Both the position numbers and the translations under genes were made by a program. 64,000 bases of DNA from Ascidiimonas meishanensis (lineage in GTDB: Bacteria; Bacteroidota; Bacteroidia; Flavobacteriales; Flavobacteriaceae). Under the pieces are notes generated by a model that saw only the letters and a program-made list of their open reading frames with translations, ran no database searches and was not told the DNA's origin. How positions within the stretch are numbered: position 1 is the stretch's first letter; each line of letters starts with the position of its first letter. The DNA is taken from NCBI RefSeq assembly GCF_037782385.1, contig NZ_JBBEXD010000008.1:1-64000 (forward strand). The letters run 5' to 3'. Shown piece after piece: positions 15,937 through 24,813 of the stretch.

Positions 15937-18900
15937 TTAGAAAGTGGCTTTTAAACTAAACCCGTATCTTTTTGAACTTGGACCGTTAAGGAAATCAAAA
16001 CCGGCAGCATTACCTACACCAGCACCTGCAACATTAGGATCAAAGTTTACTCCATCTGGAGTATTAACTGCATCAAACCATAAATTATAACCAGAGATTG
16101 TAAAAGATAAAGAACCAAATGGTGTCCTTTCAAGAATTTCACTTGGAACAGAATATCCTAGAGAGACTTCTTGTAATCTTATTACAGTTGCATCATAAAT
16201 ATTTAGTTCTGCCGGACCAAAAAGAACATTGTCAAAATAATAACCTGAATTATTAATCTGAACATTGTTAGGTTGTCCGTTTTCCTGAACTCCAGGCAAA
16301 ATAAAAGTATTTTCTCTGTCTTCAGTATCGGTAGTTAAACCACGTCCCAATAGCGTTGCTATAGTCTGGCTATAAATATCTCCTCCGTGTACATAAGTAA
16401 ATAAAAATCCAAAATTGAAATTTTTATAAGAGAAGCTATTTGAAATATTTAGATTCCAGTCTGGGATCGCATCACCAATAATAAAGTTTCCTTCTTCAAT
16501 GATGTAGTTACCTTGGCTGTTTACTACAAAGTTACCTTCAGTATCACGTTGAATTCTACTTCCAACAATAGACCCGAGCGATTCTCCTTCAATTGCTGCG
16601 TTAGCTGCAAGTCCATTAATACCAGCATAAACTAATATTTGAGAATCATTGGCTCCTAAATCGTTTACTACTGCATCATTTGTGGTCCAGTTTGCATTGA
16701 TATCCCAATTAAGTCCACCTTCTTCGGAAGAACGGAAAATATTAACTCCTAAATCTATTTCAATACCATCACTTTCAATTTCACCTACGTTAGTCTGTGT
16801 AGTTAGGAAACCGGAAGAAGCATCTAAATCTTGATCTACAATTAAGTCTTTAGTAATTCTGGTATAGTAAGAAGCATCTAAAGTCACTCTATTATTGAAG
16901 AATCTTGATTCAATACCAATCTCAATTTCATCCAGTCTTTCTGGTTTCAAATTTGGATTTTCAACAAATGGGCTAGTTGAGTTTGATACGATAGCTCCGC
17001 CTGAATCATCAAGAAATCTTCTGGTGTCTAGTTCTAACCTAGAGGCAACAGGGAATCCTGTAGGGAAGTTTGCAGAAGTACCATAACCACCACGAATTTT
17101 CAGATAATTTATATATTCATTATTCTTCAAACCATCAATAATACTGGTAGGAACAAATGAAAAACTAGCACTAGGATAGAAAATAGAACGATTTTCAACT
17201 GCTAGATTAGAAACCCAGTCATTACGTCCAGCAACCGTTACATATAACCATCTGTCGTAATCAAATTCTGCTTGTCCATATACACCTACGATATTTCGCT
17301 CACTCGTGAATTGTAATTCATCTTGTATTGCAAAATTAAAATGTCTGAATACATCAAAAATTTGCTGTCCTGAACTTCTAACTCCAGTTCTGTCTAAAAC
17401 TTCTCTTCTAGTGGTAGCACCTAGGTTAAATGAAACCCCAATCTTTTCGCCGAGATCATATTGACCGTTAAGAATAAAGTTATGATCCCAAATAGTATTA
17501 GTATCATTCCAAGTTTGGTAGAGACCACTTCTTGTAGTAGTATCTTCTGAAACACCACCTTTATTTTGTTGGTTTGTATTATTAGTACTTGCAACATCTA
17601 TCCCCAAACGGTAAAGAAAATTTAAATTATCATTAAACTTATACTGAATGGCTCCATTACCAAATACACGATTGGTTACTTGTTGGACCTTTGCATTAAA
17701 AACAGTCCATAATGGATGCTGAATACTGTTGTTTTGGCGATAATAAACACTGGCACCAGTAACCGGGTTTTGAAAAGGAAGTCCTTGTACATCTACACTT
17801 CTTGGTGTAAAGAAAATATTTGAGAAGACAGAAGAACCTGTACTACCTTCAAAGTTACCAATAGCATCAAATACAGTATTTCCATCACCTGCAGCTACTG
17901 GAGGAGAACGGAAATCTGTTCTTGCGTAGTTGATAGTACCGCTAACGGTGAAATTATTACTTAATTCTGCTTTACCACCAAGACCAAATGTGTTACGAAT
18001 AACTTTGTTTTCAGGGGTAAAACCTTCATCATCAAGATGACTAAAATTCATATTGTAAGATACTTTTCCGTCATCAGAATTTCCTGAGAAATTAAGAGCA
18101 GTACTTTTTGCAACCCCTGTGCGGAAGAATTTCTTCGCACTATCATAAGGTCTCCATTCATATCTTGCATCTGCAAATTCAGGAAATGCCTGTGGAATTC
18201 CTGTAGAAGCTCCGGCTGTTGAGTAAGGGTGAGGGAGCGTTCCATTTGCATCAAAAGATGAGCTATTACCCCATCCTGCAACTCCATCTCTTTCAAAACT
18301 TGGTCCCCAGTTACTAAAGAACCATCCAAAGGATTGGTCAAAACCATTACCATAAGAATCTTGATAATCTGGAAGTGATGCAATTTCATTAAAAAAGACT
18401 GATGAAGTAAGTGTTACTTCACTTTTCTTTTTAGAAGCCCCAGTAGAACCATTTTTGGTAGTAATAAGAATAACCCCATTTCTACCAGCGGTTCCATAAA
18501 GTGTAGCTGCTGCCAAACCTTTCAATACATTAATGCTTTCAATATTGTTAGGATCAAGATCAAAAAATCTACTAGATCCTAAATTACCATTAATGAAGTC
18601 ATTTGAACCATCACTGTCTCCATCTCCTGCTCCAGCTGTATTGGTGTCACTATTAAAAGGAACACCATCTACAATAAAAAGTGGTTGGTTACTTCCACTA
18701 AATGAACTTAGACCCCTAATAATAATGTTAGTTCCAGATCCTGAAATACCACTTTGTGCTGTGATCTGAACACCAGAGGCTTTACCACTAAGAACCCTTC
18801 CAAGATCTCCTTCTGCACGTTGCTCGAGTTGCTCAGATTTAACCTCTGCTATTGCATACCCCAGTGCTTGTTTTTCTCTTTTTATACCCTGAGCTGTAAC

Positions 18901-19218
18901 GATCACTTCTTCAAGTGCCTGCGCATCTTCTTCCATTTGAAGGTCAATGGTGCTAGATGCCCCTACAGTTCGCTCAGTTGTTTTTTGTCCTACATAGGTG
19001 TACACTAGTACCTGCCCAACAGACGCTTTGATGAGATACTTTCCATCAAAATCTGTCTGAGTTCCTGTGGTGGTGCCTTGTACAACTATATTAACCCCTG
19101 GCAGCGGCAGACCGTCTTGGTCTGTAACCGTACCTGAGATAGTTTTCTCTTGTGCAAATGTAATCTGCACAAGCAACGCTAACAAGAGCGTTAGAAATCC
19201 ACTAAACTTTGTTCCCAT
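15937..19218 (-). CDS. SusC/RagA-type TonB-dependent outer membrane transporter
   Basis: 1093 residues. Signal peptide (ends QITFAQ), carboxypeptidase-regulatory-like domain (about 25-105, TVTDQDGLPLPGVNIVVQGT), TonB box region near EEVIVTAQG, plug domain (about 115-255, with PLFIVDGVPFN and GLAAATLYGTAGRNGVILI typical of SusC), then a 22-strand barrel ending YGFSLKATF with a C-terminal Phe. It imports a large ligand captured by the SusD partner, driven by TonB. First gene of a three-gene operon with a candidate promoter at 19247-19277 and a terminator at 13315-13348. Confidence 0.95.
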   Translation of the reverse strand: MGTKFSGFLTLLLALLVQITFAQEKTISGTVTDQDGLPLPGVNIVVQGTTTGTQTDFDGKYLIKASVGQVLVYTYVGQKTTERTVGASSTIDLQMEEDAQALEEVIVTAQGIKREKQALGYAIAEVKSEQLEQRAEGDLGRVLSGKASGVQITAQSGISGSGTNIIIRGLSSFSGSNQPLFIVDGVPFNSDTNTAGAGDGDSDGSNDFINGNLGSSRFFDLDPNNIESINVLKGLAAATLYGTAGRNGVILITTKNGSTGASKKKSEVTLTSSVFFNEIASLPDYQDSYGNGFDQSFGWFFSNWGPSFERDGVAGWGNSSSFDANGTLPHPYSTAGASTGIPQAFPEFADARYEWRPYDSAKKFFRTGVAKSTALNFSGNSDDGKVSYNMNFSHLDDEGFTPENKVIRNTFGLGGKAELSNNFTVSGTINYARTDFRSPPVAAGDGNTVFDAIGNFEGSTGSSVFSNIFFTPRSVDVQGLPFQNPVTGASVYYRQNNSIQHPLWTVFNAKVQQVTNRVFGNGAIQYKFNDNLNFLYRLGIDVASTNNTNQQNKGGVSEDTTTRSGLYQTWNDTNTIWDHNFILNGQYDLGEKIGVSFNLGATTRREVLDRTGVRSSGQQIFDVFRHFNFAIQDELQFTSERNIVGVYGQAEFDYDRWLYVTVAGRNDWVSNLAVENRSIFYPSASFSFVPTSIIDGLKNNEYINYLKIRGGYGTSANFPTGFPVASRLELDTRRFLDDSGGAIVSNSTSPFVENPNLKPERLDEIEIGIESRFFNNRVTLDASYYTRITKDLIVDQDLDASSGFLTTQTNVGEIESDGIEIDLGVNIFRSSEEGGLNWDINANWTTNDAVVNDLGANDSQILVYAGINGLAANAAIEGESLGSIVGSRIQRDTEGNFVVNSQGNYIIEEGNFIIGDAIPDWNLNISNSFSYKNFNFGFLFTYVHGGDIYSQTIATLLGRGLTTDTEDRENTFILPGVQENGQPNNVQINNSGYYFDNVLFGPAELNIYDATVIRLQEVSLGYSVPSEILERTPFGSLSFTISGYNLWFDAVNTPDGVNFDPNVAGAGVGNAAGFDFLNGPSSKRYGFSLKATF

Positions 19219-19246
19219 TTTTTAAATTATTTGAATTAGCTAAAGT

Positions 19247-19277
19247 CAAAAATGATAAATTCAAGTTAAAATTCCAA
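19247..19277 (-). promoter_or_regulatory. Candidate promoter of the SusC operon
   Basis: On the minus strand TTG (19275-19277) is followed after 20 bases by CATTTTTG (19247-19254), one mismatch from TAnnTTTG. The start of the susC-like gene lies about 30 bases downstream. Confidence 0.4.
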
Positions 19278-19658
19278 TTTTTTTCCTAACAAAAAGTTAA
19301 AAACATTGAGAATTTCGCAATTGTAAATTAAAACGGCCTGTAGGTAGAGAAAAAGAAAAATGAAGTAAATTTTTTATCAATCTGCTAATCAAATATATAC
19401 ATCTGTAGGAATTGAACTATTTATTCCTATTTTTCATAAAACTAATTAAAGTATAAATTTTAGGAGATTATCTGCCAAGTACTCATTTGTTATTGAAAAA
19501 TGATTATTTTGTTGATGCCAAACATTTTTTGAATTTCAACTTCTCTAATTCGTAGTAAAGAATATGATTTAGCATCAAAAGATACACCTTATTATATAGT
19601 ATTCTTTTTTAGCTAAAATGGCTATTTATAAATAATATTGAAAATTAATTCTTTACGA
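19278..19658. other. Intergenic region between divergent SusC and ribosomal operons
   Basis: About 380 AT-rich bases with no open frame worth calling. It separates the minus-strand SusC promoter from the plus-strand str operon promoter. No repeat or RNA gene recognised. Confidence 0.6.
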
Positions 19659-19689
19659 TTTGAATAATTTAAAAAAAACCCTACCTTTG
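19659..19689 (+). promoter_or_regulatory. Promoter of the str-S10-spc-alpha ribosomal operon
   Basis: TTTG (19659-19662), 19 bases, then TACCTTTG (19682-19689): a full match to the Bacteroidota housekeeping promoter. The leader to the rpsL ATG at 19745 would be about 48 bases. Confidence 0.8.
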
Positions 19690-19744
19690 CAAGCCTTAAA
19701 AATAAGGGAATTAATATCTTAAAATAGAATTGTAACAGTAAATT

Positions 19745-20125
19745 ATGCCAACAATTTCACAATTAGTACGAAAAGGAAGAACCCAGATTACTAAGAAGAG
19801 TAAATCGGCTGCTTTGGATTCGTGTCCTCAAAGAAGAGGGGTTTGTACGCGTGTTTACACCACAACACCTAAAAAACCAAATTCCGCTATGAGAAAAGTA
19901 GCGAGAGTTCGTTTGACTAACGGTAATGAGGTGAATGCGTATATCCCCGGTGAAGGACATAACCTCCAGGAGCACTCGATAGTATTAGTAAGGGGTGGAA
20001 GAGTAAAAGATTTGCCAGGTGTTAGATATCACATTGTTAGAGGCGCGCTTGATACAGCTGGTGTTGCTGGAAGAACGCAAAGGAGATCTAAATATGGTGC
20101 AAAACGTCCCAAGGATAAAAAATAA
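19745..20125 (+). CDS. rpsL: 30S ribosomal protein S12 (uS12)
   Basis: 126 residues. Decoding-centre protein with the conserved TTPKKPNSAMRKVARVRLTNG and the loop LVRGGRVKDLPGVRYH. The lysines where streptomycin-resistance changes arise are the normal ones (TPKKPNSA and GRVKDLPG), so the sequence is of the sensitive type. First gene of the ribosomal cluster, 18 bases before rpsG, driven by the promoter at 19659-19689. Confidence 0.98.
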   Translation: MPTISQLVRKGRTQITKKSKSAALDSCPQRRGVCTRVYTTTPKKPNSAMRKVARVRLTNGNEVNAYIPGEGHNLQEHSIVLVRGGRVKDLPGVRYHIVRGALDTAGVAGRTQRRSKYGAKRPKDKK

Positions 20126-20143
20126 TCTTTATAAGTTAAAGAC

Positions 20144-20620
20144 ATGAGAAAAAGACAGGCGAAAAAAAGACCTCTTTTACCGGATCCAAAATTTAACGAT
20201 CAACTAGTAACGAGATTTGTAAATAACTTGATGTGGGATGGTAAAAAGTCAGTTGCATTTAAGGTTTTTTATGATGCAATGGAAATTGTAGAGGAGAAAA
20301 AAAATGATGACGAAAAAACGGCATTAGAAATATGGAAGGATGCATTGTCAAATGTTATGCCACATGTGGAAGTAAGAAGTCGTCGTGTGGGTGGAGCTAC
20401 TTTCCAAATTCCAATGCAAATCAGGCCAGACCGAAAGGTTTCAATGGCAATGAAGTGGTTGATTAGTTACGCAAGAAAGCGAAATGAGAAATCAATGCCA
20501 CAAAGACTAGCCTCTGAGGTATTAGCAGCTGCTAAAGAAGAAGGAGCGGCGGTTAAGAAAAGAGTAGATACTCATAAAATGGCTGAGGCTAATAAAGCAT
20601 TTTCCCACTTTAGATTTTAA
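20144..20620 (+). CDS. rpsG: 30S ribosomal protein S7 (uS7)
   Basis: 158 residues, the usual length. Binds the 3' domain of 16S rRNA and lies near the E site. Conserved segments: MRKRQAKKRPLLPDPKF at the start, VEVRSRRVGGATFQIP in the middle and KMAEANKAFSHFRF at the end. Lies 18 bases after rpsL and 6 bases before fusA. Confidence 0.98.
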   Translation: MRKRQAKKRPLLPDPKFNDQLVTRFVNNLMWDGKKSVAFKVFYDAMEIVEEKKNDDEKTALEIWKDALSNVMPHVEVRSRRVGGATFQIPMQIRPDRKVSMAMKWLISYARKRNEKSMPQRLASEVLAAAKEEGAAVKKRVDTHKMAEANKAFSHFRF

Positions 20621-20626
20621 TCAGAA

Positions 20627-22759
20627 ATGGCAAGAGATTTAAAATACACGAGAAATATAGGTATTGCTGCACATATCGATGCTGGTAAGACCACTACAAC
20701 AGAGCGTATATTATTTTATACGGGTGTTAGCCACAAAATAGGAGAGGTGCATGATGGTGCCGCTACTATGGATTGGATGGAGCAAGAGCAGGAGCGTGGT
20801 ATTACTATTACCTCTGCTGCCACAACTTGTGAATGGAAGTTCCCGACAGAAAATGGGCTACCTACCGATGATGCTAAGGATTATCATTTTAATATCATTG
20901 ATACTCCGGGTCATGTTGATTTTACAGTAGAAGTTAATCGTTCTTTAAGAGTGCTTGATGGATTAGTTTTCTTGTTTAGTGCTGTTGACGGTGTAGAGCC
21001 GCAATCAGAAACTAACTGGAGGTTAGCAGACAATTATAAGGTTCCTAGAATTGGTTTTGTAAATAAGATGGATCGTCAAGGATCTAACTTTTTAATGGTT
21101 TGTAATCAAGTCAAAACAATGCTTGGGTCCAATGCTGTGCCAATCGTTTTACCCATTGGTGATGAAAGCGATTTTAAAGGTATCGTTGACCTAGCTAAAA
21201 ACAGAGCCATTGTTTGGCATGAAGAAGGTTTTGGTTCTACTTTTGATATCGTAGATATTCCCGAAGAAATGAAAGCAGAAGTAAAGGAGTATAGAGCTGC
21301 TTTAATTGAAGCTGTTGCGGAATATGATGAAGATCTAATGGAGAAATTTTTCGAGGACGAAGATTCTATTACAGAAGAAGAAGTTCATGCAGCATTAAGA
21401 GCAGCTGTGATGGATCGTGCTATCATTCCTATGATTTGCGGTTCTTCATTCAAAAATAAAGGTGTACAGTTTTTATTAGATGCAGTTTGTAGATACTTGC
21501 CATCTCCTATTGATAAGGACGATATAGTAGGTGTTGATCCAAATACAGGTGAGCAGATTACGCGAAAGCCAGATGTAAAAGAACCTTTTGCGGCCTTGGC
21601 ATTTAAGATTGCTACAGACCCCTTTGTAGGTCGTTTGGCATTCTTTAGAACATATTCTGGTCGTTTAGATGCGGGATCTTACATTTTGAATAATAGATCA
21701 GGTAAAAAAGAACGTATTTCACGTATTTATCAAATGCATTCTAACAAACAGAATGCTATTGACTTTATTGAAGCAGGTGATATTGGAGCCGCTGTAGGTT
21801 TTAAAGATATTAAAACCGGTGATACCATGTCTGCGGAAAAGCATCCGATAATACTTGAAAGTATGGATTTTCCAGATCCAGTAATTGGTATTGCGGTAGA
21901 GCCTAAAACAAAAGCAGATGTTGATAAGCTGGGAATGGCGTTAGCTAAATTAGCAGAAGAAGATCCAACTTTTCAGGTGAAGACAGATGAAGCATCTGGT
22001 CAAACCATTATATCTGGTATGGGAGAACTTCATCTAGATATTATTGTTGATAGGTTGAGACGCGAATTTAAAGTTGAGGTTAACGAAGGTGAGCCACAAG
22101 TAGAATATAAGGAGGCTTTAACTAAATTAGCTTCGCATAGAGAGGTTTATAAGAAGCAATCTGGTGGTCGTGGTAAATTTGCGGACATCGTATTTGAAAT
22201 GGGACCTGCAGATGATGATTTTGAAGGCGACGGATTGCAATTTGTTGATGAAATTAAAGGGGGTCGTATTCCTAAAGAATTCATTCCATCGGTTGAAAAA
22301 GGTTTCCAAACTGCAATGAAAAATGGTCCTTTGGCTGGTTTTGAGATGGATTCTATGAAAGTTACCCTAAAAGACGGTTCCTTCCATGCGGTAGATTCTG
22401 ATTCTTTGTCTTTTGAACTTGCTGCAAAAATGGGATATAAATCTGCAGGTAGAGCTGCTGGTGCCGTTATCTTGGAACCAATTATGAAAATAGAAGTATT
22501 GACTCCCGAAGAGAATATGGGGGATATAGTTGGAGATTTAAATAGAAGAAGAGGTACTATCAGTGATATGAGCGACAGAGCAGGGTCTAAGGTAGTGAAG
22601 GGAGAAGTTCCGTTGTCAGAAATGTTTGGTTACGTAACCTCCTTAAGAACACTTTCTTCAGGTAGAGCAACTTCAACGATGGAATTTGCGCGCTATGCGG
22701 AAACTCCTTCAAGTATTTCAGAAGCGGTAATTAAGGCCTCAAAAGGCGTAACTGCATAA
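20627..22759 (+). CDS. fusA: Elongation factor G
   Basis: 710 residues. Translocation GTPase. G1 AHIDAGKTTTTE (about 16-27), G2 with RGITITSAATT, G3 DTPGHVDFT, G4 NKMD; then the domain II to V series with the domain IV loop and the C-terminal FGYVTSLRTLSSGRATSTMEF. The gene lies between rpsG and rpsJ with 6 and 10-base gaps; no tuf gene follows, which is the normal Bacteroidota order. Confidence 0.98.
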   Translation: MARDLKYTRNIGIAAHIDAGKTTTTERILFYTGVSHKIGEVHDGAATMDWMEQEQERGITITSAATTCEWKFPTENGLPTDDAKDYHFNIIDTPGHVDFTVEVNRSLRVLDGLVFLFSAVDGVEPQSETNWRLADNYKVPRIGFVNKMDRQGSNFLMVCNQVKTMLGSNAVPIVLPIGDESDFKGIVDLAKNRAIVWHEEGFGSTFDIVDIPEEMKAEVKEYRAALIEAVAEYDEDLMEKFFEDEDSITEEEVHAALRAAVMDRAIIPMICGSSFKNKGVQFLLDAVCRYLPSPIDKDDIVGVDPNTGEQITRKPDVKEPFAALAFKIATDPFVGRLAFFRTYSGRLDAGSYILNNRSGKKERISRIYQMHSNKQNAIDFIEAGDIGAAVGFKDIKTGDTMSAEKHPIILESMDFPDPVIGIAVEPKTKADVDKLGMALAKLAEEDPTFQVKTDEASGQTIISGMGELHLDIIVDRLRREFKVEVNEGEPQVEYKEALTKLASHREVYKKQSGGRGKFADIVFEMGPADDDFEGDGLQFVDEIKGGRIPKEFIPSVEKGFQTAMKNGPLAGFEMDSMKVTLKDGSFHAVDSDSLSFELAAKMGYKSAGRAAGAVILEPIMKIEVLTPEENMGDIVGDLNRRRGTISDMSDRAGSKVVKGEVPLSEMFGYVTSLRTLSSGRATSTMEFARYAETPSSISEAVIKASKGVTA

Positions 22760-22769
22760 ATTTTAGAAG

Positions 22770-23075
22770 ATGAGTCAAAAAATTAGAATAAAATTAAAAT
22801 CATACGATCATAATTTAGTAGATAAATCTGCTGAGAAAATCGTAAAGACTGTTAAAACAACGGGTGCAGTAGTTACAGGACCTATTCCTCTTCCTACGCA
22901 CAAAAAAATCTTTACGGTATTAAGATCACCTCACGTAAACAAAAAGTCTCGAGAACAATTTCAATTGAGTTCTTATAAGAGATTATTAGATATCTACAGT
23001 TCTTCATCTAAAACAATTGATGCTTTGATGAAGTTAGAGCTACCTAGTGGAGTTGAAGTGGAGATTAAGGTTTGA
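22770..23075 (+). CDS. rpsJ: 30S ribosomal protein S10 (uS10)
   Basis: 101 residues. Full-length S10 with KIRIKLKSYDHNLVD, GPIPLPTHKKIFTVLRSPHVNK and the C-terminal LPSGVEVEIKV. Component of the 30S head and, as NusE, of antitermination complexes. It is followed by an unusual 179-base gap containing hairpins before rplC, the largest gap inside the ribosomal cluster. Confidence 0.98.
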   Translation: MSQKIRIKLKSYDHNLVDKSAEKIVKTVKTTGAVVTGPIPLPTHKKIFTVLRSPHVNKKSREQFQLSSYKRLLDIYSSSSKTIDALMKLELPSGVEVEIKV

Positions 23076-23083
23076 TGATTGAA

Positions 23084-23181
23084 TAGAAGTGGTACTTCTA
23101 AAGACATGTCCGGAGCGTTTCGCGAAGGAAAAACGGTAATAAATACATTCAGGGTTGAAGTATTTTTGACCCTGTTTTTTT
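23084..23181 (+). promoter_or_regulatory. Structured leader with terminator-like hairpin between rpsJ and rplC
   Basis: Elements in order: TAGAAGT-GGT-ACTTCTA, a 7-bp hairpin (23084-23100); the palindrome TTCGCGAA (23119-23126); and CAGGGT (23150-23155) pairing with ACCCTG (23169-23174), directly followed by seven T (23175-23181), which is a terminator or attenuator. It lies inside the operon, 74 bases before the rplC start. An attenuator controlled by a ribosomal protein (L3 or L4) is the likely reading; it may also just separate transcripts. Confidence 0.6.
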
Positions 23182-23254
23182 GAGTAAATAAATAAATGTT
23201 AATAACGTAGGTCTCAACTTTAAAAATTAGATGAGGTCTTAAAACTAAATGTAA

Positions 23255-23872
23255 ATGTCTGGGTTAATTGGAAAAAAGATTGGCATGACCAGTATTTATG
23301 ACGAGAACGGGAAAAATATTCCTTGTACCGTCATAGAAGCGGGTCCGTGTGTAGTTACCCAAGTCAGAACCGAGGAGGTTGACGGGTATAGTGCCCTTCA
23401 GCTTGGTTTCGATGACAAGGCAGAAAAACGTGCGAATAAGTCTCAACAGGGACATTTTAAAAAAGCAGGTACTTCGCCAAAGAAAAAAGTCGTTGAATTC
23501 CAAGATTTTGAAGGAGAATTTAAATTAGGAGACACCGTTGGTGTTGATCATTTTATTGAAGGAGAATTTGTGGATGTAAGTGGAACATCCAAAGGAAAAG
23601 GTTTTCAAGGTGTAGTTAAAAGACATGGCTTTGCCGGTGTCGGACAAGCAACTCACGGACAACATAATCGTTTAAGGGCTCCGGGTTCTATTGGTGCGTC
23701 TTCTTATCCGTCAAGAGTATTTAAAGGAATGCGAATGGCAGGTAGAATGGGTGCTGAGCGAGTAACTGTTCAGAATTTAAGAGTGCTTAAAGTAGTTCCT
23801 GAAAAAAATCTTTTAGTAGTTAAAGGTTGCGTTCCAGGTCACAAGAACGCATACGTAATCATTCAGAAGTAA
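23255..23872 (+). CDS. rplC: 50S ribosomal protein L3 (uL3)
   Basis: 205 residues. Early-assembly protein near the peptidyl transferase centre. Conserved MSGLIGKKIGMTSIYDENG start, KGFQGVVKRHGFAGVGQATHG in the centre and PSRVFKGMRMAGRMG. The stop TAA and the rplD start share a base (TAATG), so translation is coupled. First gene after the structured leader. Confidence 0.98.
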   Translation: MSGLIGKKIGMTSIYDENGKNIPCTVIEAGPCVVTQVRTEEVDGYSALQLGFDDKAEKRANKSQQGHFKKAGTSPKKKVVEFQDFEGEFKLGDTVGVDHFIEGEFVDVSGTSKGKGFQGVVKRHGFAGVGQATHGQHNRLRAPGSIGASSYPSRVFKGMRMAGRMGAERVTVQNLRVLKVVPEKNLLVVKGCVPGHKNAYVIIQK

Positions 23873-24501
23873 TGGAAGTAGCAGTAGTAGATATTAACGG
23901 AAAAGATACCGGAAGGAAAGTTGAGCTTTCTGATTCGGTTTTTGCAATAGAGCCTAATAAGCATGCTGTTTATTTAGATGTTAAACGGTATTTGGCAAAT
24001 CAGAGACAAGGAACTCATAAAGCTAAAGAAAGAGCAGAAATAGCTGGTAGTACCAGAAAGATTAAAAAGCAAAAAGGAACAGGTACTGCTCGTGCGGGTA
24101 GTATTAAAAATCCTTTGTTTGTTGGTGGAGGTAGAGTCTTTGGTCCAAGACCTAAAGATTACACTCAGAAGCTTAACAAAAACCTTAAAAGGTTGGCTAG
24201 GAAATCTGCTTTAAGTATAAAAGCAAATGAGCAGTCAATAACAGTGCTTGAAGACTTTAGTTTAGAGGCTCCAAAAACAAAAGATTTTATAAATATTTTA
24301 AAGGCTTTGGGTCTTGAAAATAAAAAATCGTTGTTTGTGTTGGGTGATTTAAATAATAATGTATATTTGTCGTCACGTAATTTGAAGTCCTCACAAGTTG
24401 TAACAAGTTCAGAATTAAGCACTTACAAGATTTTAAATGTTAATAATGTAGTGCTTACAGAAGGGTCACTAGAGGGAATTGAATCTAACTTAACAAAATA
24501 A
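23872..24501 (+). CDS. rplD: 50S ribosomal protein L4 (uL4)
   Basis: 209 residues. Lines the exit tunnel; conserved loop KIKKQKGTGTARAGSIKNP with GGGRVFGPRPKDY. In other bacteria L4 represses its own S10 operon, which makes it a candidate effector of the leader upstream of rplC. The ATG overlapping the rplC stop was chosen over an in-frame upstream start at 23827, since the protein then begins MEVAVVDINGKDTG as in the family. Confidence 0.97.
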   Translation: MEVAVVDINGKDTGRKVELSDSVFAIEPNKHAVYLDVKRYLANQRQGTHKAKERAEIAGSTRKIKKQKGTGTARAGSIKNPLFVGGGRVFGPRPKDYTQKLNKNLKRLARKSALSIKANEQSITVLEDFSLEAPKTKDFINILKALGLENKKSLFVLGDLNNNVYLSSRNLKSSQVVTSSELSTYKILNVNNVVLTEGSLEGIESNLTK

Positions 24502-24509
24502 GGAGCCAC

Positions 24510-24800
24510 ATGAATGTATTAATAAAGCCAGTAATAACGGAAAAAATGACCGCTGAAAGCGAGCGTTTAAATCGTTATGGTTTCATAGTAGATCCTAGAG
24601 CTAATAAGCTCCAAATTAAAGATGCTGTTGAAGCTACTTATGGAGTAACTGTTGAGAAAGTTAGAACTATGAATTACGGACCTGAAAGAAAAACCCGCTT
24701 CACGAAAACCGGTGTTCAACACGGCAAGACAAATGCTTTTAAGAAAGCAATTGTTCAAGTTGCGGAAGGAGAAAATATTGATTTTTATAGCAATTTATAA
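24510..24800 (+). CDS. rplW: 50S ribosomal protein L23 (uL23)
   Basis: 96 residues. Sits at the tunnel exit, docking trigger factor and SRP. Conserved start LIKPVITEKMTAESE and YGVTVEKVRTMNYGPERKTR. Lies 8 bases after rplD and 13 before rplB. Confidence 0.97.
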   Translation: MNVLIKPVITEKMTAESERLNRYGFIVDPRANKLQIKDAVEATYGVTVEKVRTMNYGPERKTRFTKTGVQHGKTNAFKKAIVQVAEGENIDFYSNL

Positions 24801-24813
24801 CTAGAGACGAATA

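Noticed and set aside
18048..18389. A 113-codon minus-strand frame inside the SusC-like gene
   Set aside because: Alternative frame of the TonB-dependent transporter; no start signal, no family match.
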